A DNA stretch of 64,000 nt from the NCBI GenBank assembly GCA_947069175.1, contig CAMTDV010000019.1, positions 73,283,358 to 73,347,357 on the forward strand. The letters run 5' to 3'. Below, in pieces: positions 21,911-33,700 of the stretch; position 1 is the stretch's first letter, and every line of letters begins with the position of its first letter. A program made the translations under genes and the position numbers. The notes beneath the pieces are model-generated. The model had not been told where the DNA came from and made no database searches. It saw nothing but the letters and a program-made list of their open reading frames with translations. The DNA comes from Scalesia atractyloides (taxonomy: Eukaryota; Streptophyta; Magnoliopsida; Asterales; Asteraceae).

Positions 21911-24522
21911 CTTACACACAATTAAACCGGTCAACAGTCAAAGTCAATGGTCAACGGTCAACGGTCAAAAAGTCAACATTTTTTTATTATTTTTATTTAT
22001 TTATTTTATTTAAAAATCAATTAAAAATACTTAAAAATAACATTTTTAAGGTTAGAAAATAGCCTTAAACTCACAAAAATACACCCAACAATCTTACTAA
22101 AATGGATTAATAAAATCCGTTTACTTACCGAACCATTATGCCATTATCTAGGTTAGTTTCACTCGTGGTTAAAACCAACTTCGTGCGCATTCAACATCGT
22201 CAACCGAACGCACACAATGTGAGTGAATCTTACAACTCCCCTTTTTAATTACACGTTTTGGGGTGTGTCATGTGTCACAAAATTAACTCGTTTATTTAAA
22301 CTTGTGCCATACCATATTGTGATCTAAACTTAGATTGTATATATTGTTTGTAGTTATGTATTTTATATTGTCAAGTTTATGCAAATCATTAATTAGGCCC
22401 ATCAGTTCCTCGTGAGAGACAAGTTGAGCAACGCGTGCCTCAAAACGATCCATTATTGTTCATGTGTGTATTATTTAATATTAAATGATTGGTGTATAAG
22501 TTTACATCTATTTTTACTCATGTGTGGTTGTGCACTTTATTTTATTATCAATTAAATAAACTTGTTCAAATGTTTTCCATAGGATTCACTCGCCAACTTT
22601 TTGTTGATCCAAAAACCATTTTTACACATGATACAGGTGAACAGGATGAAGCAGGGAAAACATAGGAAATGCCTTAGAAGAAAACAATGAAGCCTAGATT
22701 GATGTTTAGGACATGATGTAATATTGATTGTAATTTCCCATTAAAGTGTATTAATGAATAGGAAACGTTAAAATAAATGTCATGAGCTTTGATGATAACC
22801 CAATCATGCCCTGATCACCTTTTCCGCTGCGGGTCGGGGTGTGACAGTGGGTGCGTTTTGGGAGAAGTGCGGGATCTGAGTTGAGTCGAGTAGAGCTCCG
22901 GATCAGCCTGTAAGTGAACAGAAGTGCATCAATCTTCCGTAATGCTGAAACGATTAAGTTTGGATTGGGCAGAGGACAAGTTCGGGCGAACTTGTATTTT
23001 CCATACAAGTTCAGGCGAACTTGTGAAAACTTGTTGAGTTATGAGGCAAGTTCGGGTGAACTTGTCTAATTTCCAAGGAAATTATATAAGTTGGGCGAAC
23101 TTGTAGGGTTTGTTAACTGGGGAAGACAATTTCGGGCGAACTTGTCTAATTCTCTTGAGAATTGGACAGAGTTCGGGCGAACTTGTGCCATTTTTGCAGA
23201 TTTGACGTGGGAGACCAAGTTTGGTCGAACTTAGTCACCAACCTGGTGACAAGTTCGAACGAACTTGGTGTATTCCGAGTGAACTTGATGGTTTTGGCAT
23301 CCAAATCGTGCGTTTTTGCGTCGTTTGTTGAGGAAATCGAGTGTCCATCCCTCCAACCTTAAGCCACTGAGTAAAACTTAGGCTGGAGAGGTCTTTTGGA
23401 GCGAGTTTAGCCATTTTACAGAAACTCGGGCTAATCCGGGCGAACTTGATGGTTCGTACGGGTTAGTCCATCTTGTGTAAAGTGACGATTTCATCCTTGT
23501 GCTTCCGGATCTGAGATCTTGCTTGAAAACGCCTCGTTCCACTCAAAAGTGAACGAAACATACGTCATTAGTCCGAATATTGTGTAGAAATCAATGTTTT
23601 TGAAAGGTTTTACTCAGATCTAGTATAGATCTGACTGAAAAACAGAAGTTTTTGTAGAATAAGATGAAGATTTTCGTAAACAGAAGAGATTTGATGAAAA
23701 TCGAAGGTAGAGCCTTGTGCAAAATCGTTGTTGAACGTCATTGTAGTTGAAATCGGGTTGAATCTTACTTAGAAAACAAGGGTTTCGGGTTTGGGAAGCT
23801 CTGGGCGAACTTGGCAGCAAGTTCAAATGAGAGAATGGAGCTGAGTATTTATAGGTGAGGGTGAAATGAGAGAGGCAGACATCAAGTTCGGGCGAACTTG
23901 TTACAAGTTCGGGCGAACTTGTTACAAGTTCGGGCGAACTTGTTGTTTCTCTTGAGTTTCTAGACAATTCCGGGCGGACTTGTCAGTCTTGGGTGAGTTA
24001 TGAAGGTTAGGCAAGTTCGGTCGAACTTGTTGTATACAAGTTCGGCTGAACTTGACCTAAGGGTCAAGTTTTGGTCGATTATTTCGCGTTACAAGTTCAT
24101 TTGGCGATTCGGTTTGTATTAGATGGATATATTAAGCATTATAATTGATTCATTAGTGCGATTTAGCGATTCGTGCGTGTGAGAGCGTTGCGATAGCGAT
24201 TATAACCATAACATAGACAAACATAGCACACATAAAACATAATTCCACATAAATAACTGCGATTTGCGATGCGATGAGATAAGCGATGAGATGGCACAAG
24301 TGTTTATTAAACAATAACCCATTCGGCTCTTATAGTAGCATAACTACTTGTGATTGCGATTAGATTAGCGATGCATTTTAATAATCGATTAGATGCGATA
24401 TGTCTGTAATTCAACATAATTTAATAAACATAACTTTCTTATAAACGAATCTCGGGATTACAGTTGATAGATACAGCGGAAATAAACGAGAAAGATAACA
24501 ACGGAAATTTGGAGTTGTTACA

Positions 24523-25082
24523 AGCAAATTCTCCTAGTCATAAAATTCTAAAATGGAAGTGAAACAAAGATACCCATGAATTGACTTTGCTCGGGGCTAG
24601 TGGGGAGGTGGAAAAGATCACAATGAAACGTGCCTCTAGCCTAAAAATCGAAGATCTAAAAAACTTGATAAGTCTACCATTGGAAGGAGACCCAAAAGAC
24701 ACTGTTTCTATTGACTTTGAGTTACAATTCAAAGGTAAAATAAGAGAACAATTGATGAGAGAATAAAAGTTGATCAAATAAATATCTGTTTTGGCATCAT
24801 CCATTCTAGGGGGAGATTGTTGGACTTATAAAAGAATATATGATATCCAAAAGCCAATACATGCCTCAAAGATCAAGAAATAAACAGTTGATGAAGCAAT
24901 TCTCTCCTCAAAGATAGTGAATCCTGAACACCTAATCAGAAAATCTGTTCATAAACAAAACAAACATATGTTCAAGGCTTGGAACCGCTGTTCAAGAAGA
25001 AACAACATCTGTTGAAAGTTAAAGAGCACTAAAGCACTGATGAAGTCAAAGGTCTGATCAAGAAGACCAAACATCTGTATTT
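24523..25082 (+). mobile_element. Copia-like 3' coding end, polypurine tract and start of LTR
   Basis: Continues the sequence interrupted at 11267. A lysine-rich coding remnant (about 24528-24765) is followed by the purine tract AGGGGGAGATTG at 24808-24819 and an LTR-like start TGTTGGACTTATAAAAG at 24818. The LTR is cut at about 25082 by the plus-strand gypsy element and seems to resume after 28726. Confidence 0.5.
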
Positions 25083-28000
25083 GCGCCAAATTCTCCAAGT
25101 GCGAATTTTGGCTTTTCTAGCCCACATCGTGAACCGGAGAAGGAAAAGAAAACCTTGAAAGACGTTCCTGTTGTTTGTGAATTCCCAAAAGTTTTTCCCG
25201 ACGATTTACCTGGTTTACCCCCTACTCGTGATGTCGAATTCCATATTGATCTAATCCTTGGTGCTATGCCTGTCGCTAAAGCTCCCTATCGCCTTGCACC
25301 ATCTGAAATGCGCGAGCTATCTAGCCAACTTCAAGAGCTTCTTGATAAAGGCTTCATACTCCCAAGCACTTCACTGCGGGGCGCACCCGTTCTTTTTGTG
25401 AAAAAGAAAGATGGGACGTTCCGAATGTGCATCGATTATCGTGAACTTAACAAACTCACGATAAAGAACCGCTACCCTCTTCCTCGAATCGATGATTTAT
25501 TTGATCAACTTCAAGGTTCTACTTTTTTTCGAAGATTGATTTACGTTCCGGTTATCATCAGTTACGTGTATACGAGCAAGACGTTCCAAAAACCGCCTTT
25601 CGTACCCGCTATGGCCATTTCGAATTCGTGGTCATGCCTTTTGGACTTACAAACGCACCCGCGGTCTTCATGGATTTGATGAACCGCGTGTGCAAAGCCT
25701 TCTTGGATCATTTCGTTATTGTTTTTATCGATGATATTCTTATTTACTCGAAGTCGAGAGCCGAACACGCGCGACATATTCGTTTAGTTCTCGAACTTCT
25801 CCAAGGAAACCGTCTCTACGCCAAATTATCCAAGTGTGAATTTTGGCTTAATGAAGTTCAATTTCTCGGTCACGTCGTCAATGACCAAGGAATCCACGTC
25901 GACCCCGCCAAAATGAAGCTGTAAAGAGTTGGAATACTCCGAAGAATCCGTTCCTTCCTCGGATTGGCAGGTTACTACTGTCGATTCATCGCCGACTTTT
26001 CGAAAATCGTCGTTCCTCTTACCTCTTTGACTCATAAGGATAAACCTTTTGTTTGGGGTTCCGAACAAGAGGAATCCTTTCGAACTCTCAAGCGTATGCT
26101 TTGTGACGCTCCCGTTCTCGCACTTCTCGACAGAGACGACGATTTCGTCTTTTGTTGCGATGCCTCTAACCTAGGTCTCGGTTGTGTCCACATGCAACGA
26201 GACAAGGTTATCCCGTATGCGTCTGGACAACTCAAAATCCACAAGAAGAACTACACTACCCACAATCTCGAACTCAGTGTTGTTTTCCCATTCCTATTGT
26301 GAAAGTCCGATGGGAAGGCAAACGCGGCGCCGAGTTCACTTGGGAACTCAAAAATGATATGAAAGCTAAATATCCTCATCTCTTCATTACTGCCTCCACC
26401 TGAATTTTGGGACGAAATTCCCTAAAGTAGGGAAGACTGTAACAGCCCGATCTTTCGGATTGTTATCTGAATCCATATTATTACCATTTATTTATGTTTC
26501 TGTATTGTTTTGTAATCTGTGATTTATTATAATGGTTTAAATTATTTTAAAACGCATATTACATCGCTTATTTACCGTATTTAACTCGCTTAATACTCGC
26601 AACTCTCAATGCAAACTCAAATCGCAGTTAATTACGTTACATTATGTTACTTATGTGTTATGTGTGCTTTATAATTTGTGGTTATACCCGCTATCGCAAC
26701 ACTCTCACCCGCACAAATCGCCCAATCGCATTAATATTATTAACACAACGCTTAACGCTTCGATAAAACGCTTAACATAACCTTCTAATACGAGTGGAAT
26801 CGCCAAACAAGCACCTAACAAGCAAATAACGAACAAAACTTCGCCACCAGGCCAAGTTCGGCCGAAGTTGGGCAACCCAACTTCGCCCGAAGTTGACCAG
26901 GTGGGAACAGGGTGCCAATTCCACCCAAACTTAACCAAACCAAGGGAATAGGCCAAGTTCGGCCGAACTTGATGTCTGCCCACTTGTTTCCTCTTCACCT
27001 ATAAATACCCAACACCTCCATTCATGCTCTCCTTGTTGCAACTTAGCTCCAGAGCTCCCAAAACTGAATTTCTTTGATTTCCAAGTAAGAATCAACCCAT
27101 TAAATGAAAACTACAAAGTTTTCACTACGATTTTACATAAGATTACCTTCGTTTTCATCAAAACTCTTCTATTTACGAAAATCTTCATATTTTTCTATAA
27201 AACTTCTTCTTTTCACTTAGATCTACACTAAACGAGTGTATTTGGGCTTAGCTTTGGCTTCCCAAGCTAGAAATCTTGATGATTTCGACTCACCAAGTGT
27301 TAGATCTGAGCAAGACCTTTTGGAACATTGATTTTTACACAAAATACGAACTAAGTGACGTATGTTTCGTTCACTATGAATTGGAACGAGGCGTTGTCAA
27401 GCAAGATCTCAGATCCGGAAGCACAAGGACGATATCGTCACCTTGCACGAACTGGACTAACCCGTATGAGCAGACAAGTTTGCCCGGATTAGCCCGAGTT
27501 CCCGTAAAGTGGCTAAAACTCGCTCCAAAAGACCTCTCCAGCCTATGTTTTGCAAAATTGCTCAAGGTTGGAGGGATGGACACTCGATTTCCTCAGCAAA
27601 CGACGCAAAAACACACGATTTGGTGACCAAAATAGTCAAGTTCGCTCCAAAAAGAGCAATTCGCTCGAAGTTGTCACCAGATTGATGACCAACTTCGCCC
27701 GAACTTGTTCAAATTTGAAGAAAATCAATCAAGTTCGCCCGAACTTGTATAGTTTCCAAGGAAACCAGACAAGTTCACCCGAACTTGTACAACTGCAAGA
27801 TAAACATGTCAAGTTCTCCCGAACTTGTACCAATCCAAGGGATTTGGTACAACTTCGCCCGAACTTGTCCACTGCTCCTTCACACTTCGACCTTTTCAGC
27901 ACTTCGGAAGATGATGCACTTCTGTTCACGCTTACAGGCTGAACCGGCACTCCCTTCAATCCACAGCAGTTCGTGTTTCTTCGTTGAGCACCGACTGTGA

Positions 28001-28726
28001 GTATACTTGAACCCTTTTTCGCTTTAATGCACTTTTGGGTGTTACATACGTCTCTATATCAAAACACACTGCACACAACGCTAAACTCTTTATCGCTAAC
28101 CGCACTGGCATGTTATACGTGAATTGCTGAATGTTTGTTTGCTATGTGTGAATAATGAGGACTTGTAGACCACCCTTAGCAACGATAGTACTATAGTTTG
28201 GACTCAGCACCCGATTGGTTCGGGGGTTGTTAAGGCTCACAAATTTAATTTACGTGCGTGTTCGCTATTGTGAACACGTATCGCGCATACTCCATCGCAG
28301 TCGTGTTGGTTAGCTTGTATCATTATCGTTAGCTTACTTAGATTCACTTTCTCTACGTATACATGTTGGTTATGCGTAAGCGCTTTATCTCTATTATTAT
28401 TATTATGCTATTAAACATTATGCTCACCTTTACTTTATTATATTGACTTGTATTTTAACGTATGTAACATATTGAGGATTTTCTACTTGCAGCAATGGAT
28501 TTAGGGCTTATCTTAGAAACTCATTTAAATAAAATCTAGGTTGTCGAACTTGTTTTGTTTAAGGGATTGTAATATGTATTGACTGTTTATGAATGCTAGT
28601 TTGATTGTATGGGAAATTAAGCGTTATAAAGTATCGTCATTAAAATAGTCGTTATGGATTCTCTTGAGCAATCTGGTTCGCCTAGTGCCGCGCCCCGATG
28701 ATTCTGCCATCGGTTGGGGTGTGACA
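25083..28726 (+). mobile_element. Internally deleted Ty3/gypsy element of the same broad family, plus strand
   Basis: Only part of pol and one LTR remain. 25083-25114 is a short RT piece duplicated from the region seen again at 25818. It is joined to the protease-RT linker (25115 on), RT with IVFIDDILIYSKS at about 25720-25755, a fragment of RNase H (CCDASNLGLGCVHMQ), then an abrupt jump at about 26283 to the chromodomain-like end (VKVRWEGKRGAEFTWELKND). Integrase and gag are absent. The purine tract GTAGGGAAGAC and the LTR follow. There are frameshifts near 25540 and a stop at 25922. No 5' LTR or target duplication was found. Confidence 0.88.
26438..28726 (+). repeat. 3' LTR of the deleted gypsy element, 2289 bp
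   Basis: Begins TGTAACAGCCCGATC and ends GGTTGGGGTGTGACA, with a TATA box CTATAAATACC at 26998-27008. It carries reverse-complement versions of the 18-mer palindrome (AAGTTCGCCCGAACTTG type) at about 26850-26975 and 27640-27870, again on both sides of the TATA box. It is clearly related to, but diverged from, the LTR at 11268-13667. Confidence 0.88.
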
Positions 28727-29200
28727 ACAGTATTTATCTTGTAACAGTGTTTAGACTAGTTTAAACAGATGATAAGATTTGCACATATGTTTCTGTTAGG
28801 ATTGTTAGATTTCACTATTAGGGTGATGTCAGCCTATCACGAACAGAGTTTTAGTACTTAGTATAAATAGATCTCACTTATTAGAGATCTATTTTATTAC
28901 TTTACATATTCTCTTTTGTACGAATAGTTCTAATGATTGATCAGCTGAGGGGGAGATTGTAGAACTTATGAATCAATTGAAAAACAGTTTATGATAATAT
29001 CTCTCTACTTATTGTCTTTGTTAGTATTTGTTTGCAAGTATCAAGCTTAGATCCTAACACTATCTTTGGGAGAAGTAGATCTTCATGACTTGATTATTCT
29101 TGATCAGATTAGTGTATCAGGCTGTCTTTGAGGCTGAATGCAAATATTGGTAGTACTTTACACCACGTTGCTAGAATTTGCCACACTATTTGTGAGAAAC
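28727..29200 (+). mobile_element. Copia-like LTR debris
   Basis: Contains a TATA-like GTATAAATAGATC at 28860-28872 and a second polypurine-like block GAGGGGGAGATTGTAGAACTT at 28947-28967, resembling the copia end at 24808. The boundaries are unclear. No coding sequence is seen. Confidence 0.4.
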
Positions 29201-29214
29201 CACACAAGACAAGT

Positions 29215-30300
29215 AGGTGTTCGCTTGTTTCAAGGCAATCACCACAAAAGAAACACAAATAAGAGTTAATCAGAATGTTTCTTCAGATTAGCAAGCCTTT
29301 TGTTGGAACCCTGTTTCTCGATGCCCTCCATGCAAGAATGAATACTTTCTTAGGAACCCAATTATTCCACCCTAAGTTGTAATTCAGAGGAGAGTAAATA
29401 TATGAGACAAGATGGTTTTTAAGGTCTTTAATAGTGAGCAAACATGGACCATCCATATCCTAATCTCACTTATCCAAACTCGAAGACACAACAACATGTG
29501 TGAGTGATGACCAGAGCTGGTCCAGTTCCAACAGTTATGGCTAGCCCACGAGCTGCCTTTTCTAGTCCCAATTCCCTCACTGGCCCAAAACAGAAGGCCC
29601 TATCCTTTTTGTCACTCTGACCCATTATTCAATTCCAGTCCAAACAATAAAGGATATTTTGCAGACAATGTTTCCGACTCGTGCCACACGCCAGTCCAAA
29701 ACAAAATACTATTACCGCACCCCACCACTCCTTTAATACTTTTTGACAAATAATTGGTCAGAGTGACAAAAAGGACAGGGCCTTTTGTTTTGGGCCAGTG
29801 AGGGAATTGGGACTAGAAAAGGCAGCTCGTGGGCTAGCCATAACTGTTGGAACTGACCAGCTCCGGTCATCACTCACACATGTTGTTGTGTCTTCGAGTT
29901 TGGATAAGTGAGATTAGGATATGGATGGTACATGTTTGCTCACTATTAAAGACCTTAAAAACCATCTTGTCTCATATATTTACTCTCCCTGAATTACAAC
30001 TTTGAGTGGAATAATTGGGTTGCTCTGAATTACAACTTTGAGTGGAATAATTGGGTTTCTTCCAAGGCCACGAAATAGATAATTTTGCTAGAATATAAAT
30101 GCAAGATCTTCCAAGGCCCAAACAACCTCCCTCCATAAACCTTCGTCTTCGACTTTAAATCTCCACCAACAATACACTCACCATAATTAAATTTGCATCT
30201 CTAAGAGAACTAAAGCCCAACCCCCCTATCTTACCGAGTTACCAGCGCAATAACATTTTCCAATGAAATCCAATTTATTTTTTACTTTTCCTCCGACCCA
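29215..30300 (-). pseudogene. LINE fragment (RT C-terminus and zf-RVT start) split by a foldback element
   Basis: On the minus strand 30300 to about 30085 reads a LINE-type segment (WENVIA..., then LGFSSLRDANLIM and EDEGLWREVVWALEDLAF). 29350-29225 reads VPKKVFILAWRASRNRVPTK, the start of the zinc-binding region. Between them lies the palindromic insertion at 29357-30060. The combination fits one LINE copy interrupted by a later insertion, both pieces damaged by stops. Confidence 0.7.
29357..30060. mobile_element. Long foldback element, arms of about 270 bp
   Basis: The left arm (29357 to about 29627, starting AACCCAATTATTCCAC) is nearly the perfect reverse complement of the right arm (about 29757-30028, ending GTGGAATAATTGGGTT), with a spacer of about 130 bp. 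The right end carries a tandem duplication of about 35 bp (CTGAATTACAACTTTGAGTGG at 29990 and 30026). No coding capacity. Transcription through it would give a long double-stranded hairpin. Confidence 0.85.
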
Positions 30301-30739
30301 CTACAACAGAAGGGTCTTCTTAATTTTTCTAAACTAGCAATACCATTTTTCCATGCAATCAAGTAGTACACCTACTTGTCTTATCGTGCTCCGCAAACAA
30401 ACACTTTTCGTTATTCAACTACTTTAATACACATGACTATAACCTACTATATAACACTTTATTTGAATATTAACGTTATTTTGATTAAAAAAGTCACAAA
30501 TTTATTACCGGTAGATCAGTCTTTAATCTGACCCGAAAAATCGAAAATCAAAATAAAATTTGATTTGATTTCGGTTTTTCGGGTCGGATTCCCGTAAGAG
30601 TAGTTTACAATTTTGTCTCTAAACACACGCTTTTGTTGCTAAAACAGTACCGCATTCAACACAAACCAGCGCATGGTAACCTTTTCGTCACAATATACAC
30701 AACGATCCACCGATAGAAGATTAATAACCAGAATCGAAT

Positions 30740-33700
30740 ATGGTACGTACAGCAATTTGCCATGAAGATCATGTATTTTCATATACGTTTGTTCATTATT
30801 CTGTTCTAATTCATATTCTAGATCGCCTCTTTTGAGTCAATTAGGGTTTTGCAATTAGTTTCGATTTCTGATTTGTGAAACGAGAGCTAGGGCTTGTTAG
30901 GTTAATTAGATGATTTTGGATCTATGTTCTATTTAATTTTATAAAGTGATGATAGATAATAACAATTTGGAATTTTAGGGTAAAATTGTGTGAATTTTAT
31001 GGTGTTTTAGAAGCAACAGATGCTGTTAGGTGCTACAAATGGGTTGATGTGTTGTATAAATATGTAGAACAATGTTTCTTTTGTGTTTGTATAGGTTATG
31101 CTCTTTTTCTGATTTGGTTTTGTTGTCTTCGGTTCGGATGTTGTGCGGTTTTCACTTTTCAAGCTGAAGAATATATATGTATATCGGTTTTAACGGCACT
31201 GATATAGTAGGAATGATTTATACTTGTATAGAGTAATAGGATACGTGAATGTAAGTATGTAACTCACACGCTTGGGTTAAAAAATAGCGCCAGTGTGAGG
31301 CACTCGAGGTGATCAGGAAAACGCCTTACGGCCATGTGGCAGCGCTTCATGACATCTAGGTCAAAATTGGTCAACATTGGGGTTTGTAGAAGGGTAATAC
31401 GTAGAAACAACCAAAGGGATGAAGAGATAAGATAATAAATGTTTTACATGATAACAAAGGCCTATTTGGTTGCACATAGAGCAACGCCTCATGCCTCGGC
31501 TTTTAAGGCCTAAACGACTTGGAGTGCCTCACGCTTTTTAAAACCAAGCTCACACGGTTACAACTATGCCGTTTTAACTTTTAGAACATCAAGATATAGA
31601 ATCCAGATTTTGGATTATTATTCTACTTAACATAGCCTACCATTTTGTTAGTGGAATTGAGAGTAACTGTATTAAATTCATAAATGATGAATTTGGTGCA
31701 ATACAAATGTGGATTTACTAAAAGTTCTTCTAAAATGGTTTGCATAATTTTAGATATAGACAGAAGCTTCTGTGTTTTTGTACCAGTATAAACATAATCA
31801 TCTGGAGTTTGTCTAATTGTCTCCCCAGGTTGCTACTAACAGGTATTTGGTATATGAAACCTACACATGTATCCACAGAACGATAAGAAGAAATTTTAGG
31901 ACGACATTTTTGAACCTGTTATGCTAGTTGAGACTTTGAGTTGGTTAGTTGATGTACTGGTGACTGTGAATGATTTTGATTTGCCATAGGATCTTGCATT
32001 GTTTGCTTCACGAGTCTGAATTACAAATAGTACGATTAGGACACTTTGAGATTAGTTTCTCTAGCAAACCAATTTTGAAACCCTCCTCGTGATCTTTGAG
32101 GTTGTTCATATACACATGGGCACAATCATTTCAGAACCAATAATATGTTGTGAACCGCAATGCACTTGTGGATAGTGCATTAAAGATGAGGGAGACAGGC
32201 GCGCTTGTGCATCGCATTCAAAGTAATGGGTACGAGTGCACTATGCGGTTCTCGTGGTTCTCTATATATTATTGATTCTGAGATGAATACATGTGTGTAT
32301 TTATTTGGCTACTGCCATGATTTTTCATAAGGTTATAGTTGCATTTTTACGTGTGTTATGTGTTTTCCCCCATTTTGGTTTTCAGTTTGTTCATTAATTT
32401 GATACCGGGCTTTATAGTATTCAAATGTGAGAGTGGAATAACACTATTTTTATTTCTGCAGTCGTCACTTGCAGCTGCTAGGGCAGACAATTTCTACTAC
32501 CCCCCAGAATGGGACCCCAAGAAGGTAAGCTGTTCAACTACTTATTAATACATTCATCAAGACATACAAATATTGCTTACTGTTATGCTGTATCGTTGTA
32601 TCACATCTATTTTCTTTTACAGGGTGGCCTGAACAAGTTTCACGGGCAACATGCCTTAAGGGAGCGAGCAAGAAAAATAGATCAGGGCATTTTAATCATA
32701 AGGTTTGAGATGCCGTTCAATATCTGGTGTGGCGGTTGTAATTCCATGATCGCAAAGGGTGTACGGTTTAACGCTGAGAAGAAGCAAGTCGGGAATTATT
32801 ATTCTACAAAGGTAAACTTTATTTCCAAAAACTAATGAACAATATCATCCTTTCAGTCGTTCACCATTTTGTCTTGAGTGCTTCATGGTGATTCTTACTC
32901 TTCTTACTCAGATATGGAACTTCACTATGAAATCCGCATGCTGCCAGCATGAAATCGTAATTCAAACCGATCCAAAGAACACCGAGTATCTTGTCATTAG
33001 TGGAGCTCAAAAGAAGGTTGAAGAGTTCGATACCGAAGATGCAGAAACTATGGCACTCCCTGTTGATGAAGGTCGGTATGATTTATAGTTGACCATTTTG
33101 TTTCCCCGAAACATTGATTCGTTTGTTAAAAGTCCAAATGTTGATGAAATGTATGTTTTGCAGAGAGAAGCAAGCTAGCAGATCCTTTCTATCGCCTTGA
33201 ACACCAAGAAGAGGATTTGAAAAAGAAAAAAGAAGCAGAGCCGTTGCTGGTGCGACTTCAACGAGTATCTGACGCTAGACATTTGGATGATTACGCTATT
33301 AACAAGTCGCTGCGTGCCAAACTTAGAGTACATATTTTTTCTAATCAAACATTTTAACTTGGTTTTAAATAATGAGTAAAGCACGTGGATGGTCCCTGTG
33401 GTTAACCAAAATTTTGGATTTAGTCCCTAGCTTTTTTAAAGTACATGGGTGGTCCCTGTAGTTTGCACTTTATAACGCATTTAGTCCCCAACTTTTGCCA
33501 AAAGTACATGGATGGTCCTTGTGGTATGCACTTTGTAACACATATAGTAACTAGACGTTGGGGACTAAATGCGTTTCAAAGTGCAAATCACAGAGACCAT
33601 CCGTGTATTTTTGGCAAAACTTAGGGACTAAATACGTTGCAAAGTGCAAACCACAGGGACCATCCGTGTACTTAAAAAAACTAGGGACGAAATCCAAAAT

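Larger units (their letters stand above)
20366..22846 (+). mobile_element. Nested solo LTR carrying tRNA-like modules, 2481 bp
   Basis: Begins TGTAACATCC, ends CGGGGTGTGACA, and is flanked by the 5-bp duplication GTGGG, so it is a complete LTR left after LTR-LTR recombination. There is no primer site, coding region or second LTR. A TATA box is at 20883-20889 (CTATAAATT), followed by a leader rich in CGCCGGAAAA motifs. Downstream, 21325-21910 holds four tandem tRNA-like modules. A fifth tRNA-like sequence lies on the other strand at 20550-20636, upstream of the promoter. A second copy of the family, opposite in orientation, starts at 61734. Confidence 0.9.
11268..24522 (-). mobile_element. Ty3/gypsy chromovirus-type LTR retrotransposon with a nested LTR insertion
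   Basis: Two LTRs (11268-13667 and 19639-24522, the latter interrupted) begin TGTCACACCCC and end TGTTACA in plus-strand view, and the whole is flanked by AGCAA. Orientation is minus. The primer site complementary to initiator tRNA-Met is at 19623-19635 and the coding order is gag, protease, RT, RNase H, integrase, chromodomain-like tail, which is the Ty3/gypsy order; the tail suggests a Tekay-like clade. Without the nested insert and its duplication the element is about 10.8 kb with LTRs of 2400 and 2398 bp. Coding frames are broken at several points, so it is not autonomous now. It sits in copia-like DNA. Confidence 0.93.
19639..24522 (-). repeat. Right LTR (5' LTR in element orientation), split by a nested insertion
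   Basis: 19639-20365 and 22852-24522 together reproduce the left LTR in order. The intervening 20366-22846 is foreign, and GTGGG at 20361-20365 is repeated at 22847-22851. Net length without the insert and one duplication copy is 2398 bp, against 2400 for the left LTR. Confidence 0.92.

Noticed and set aside
32339..32548. 69-residue ORF at the CCDC130-like exon 2
   Set aside because: It is intron sequence read into exon 2 and out past the donor; the spliced model explains the conserved part.
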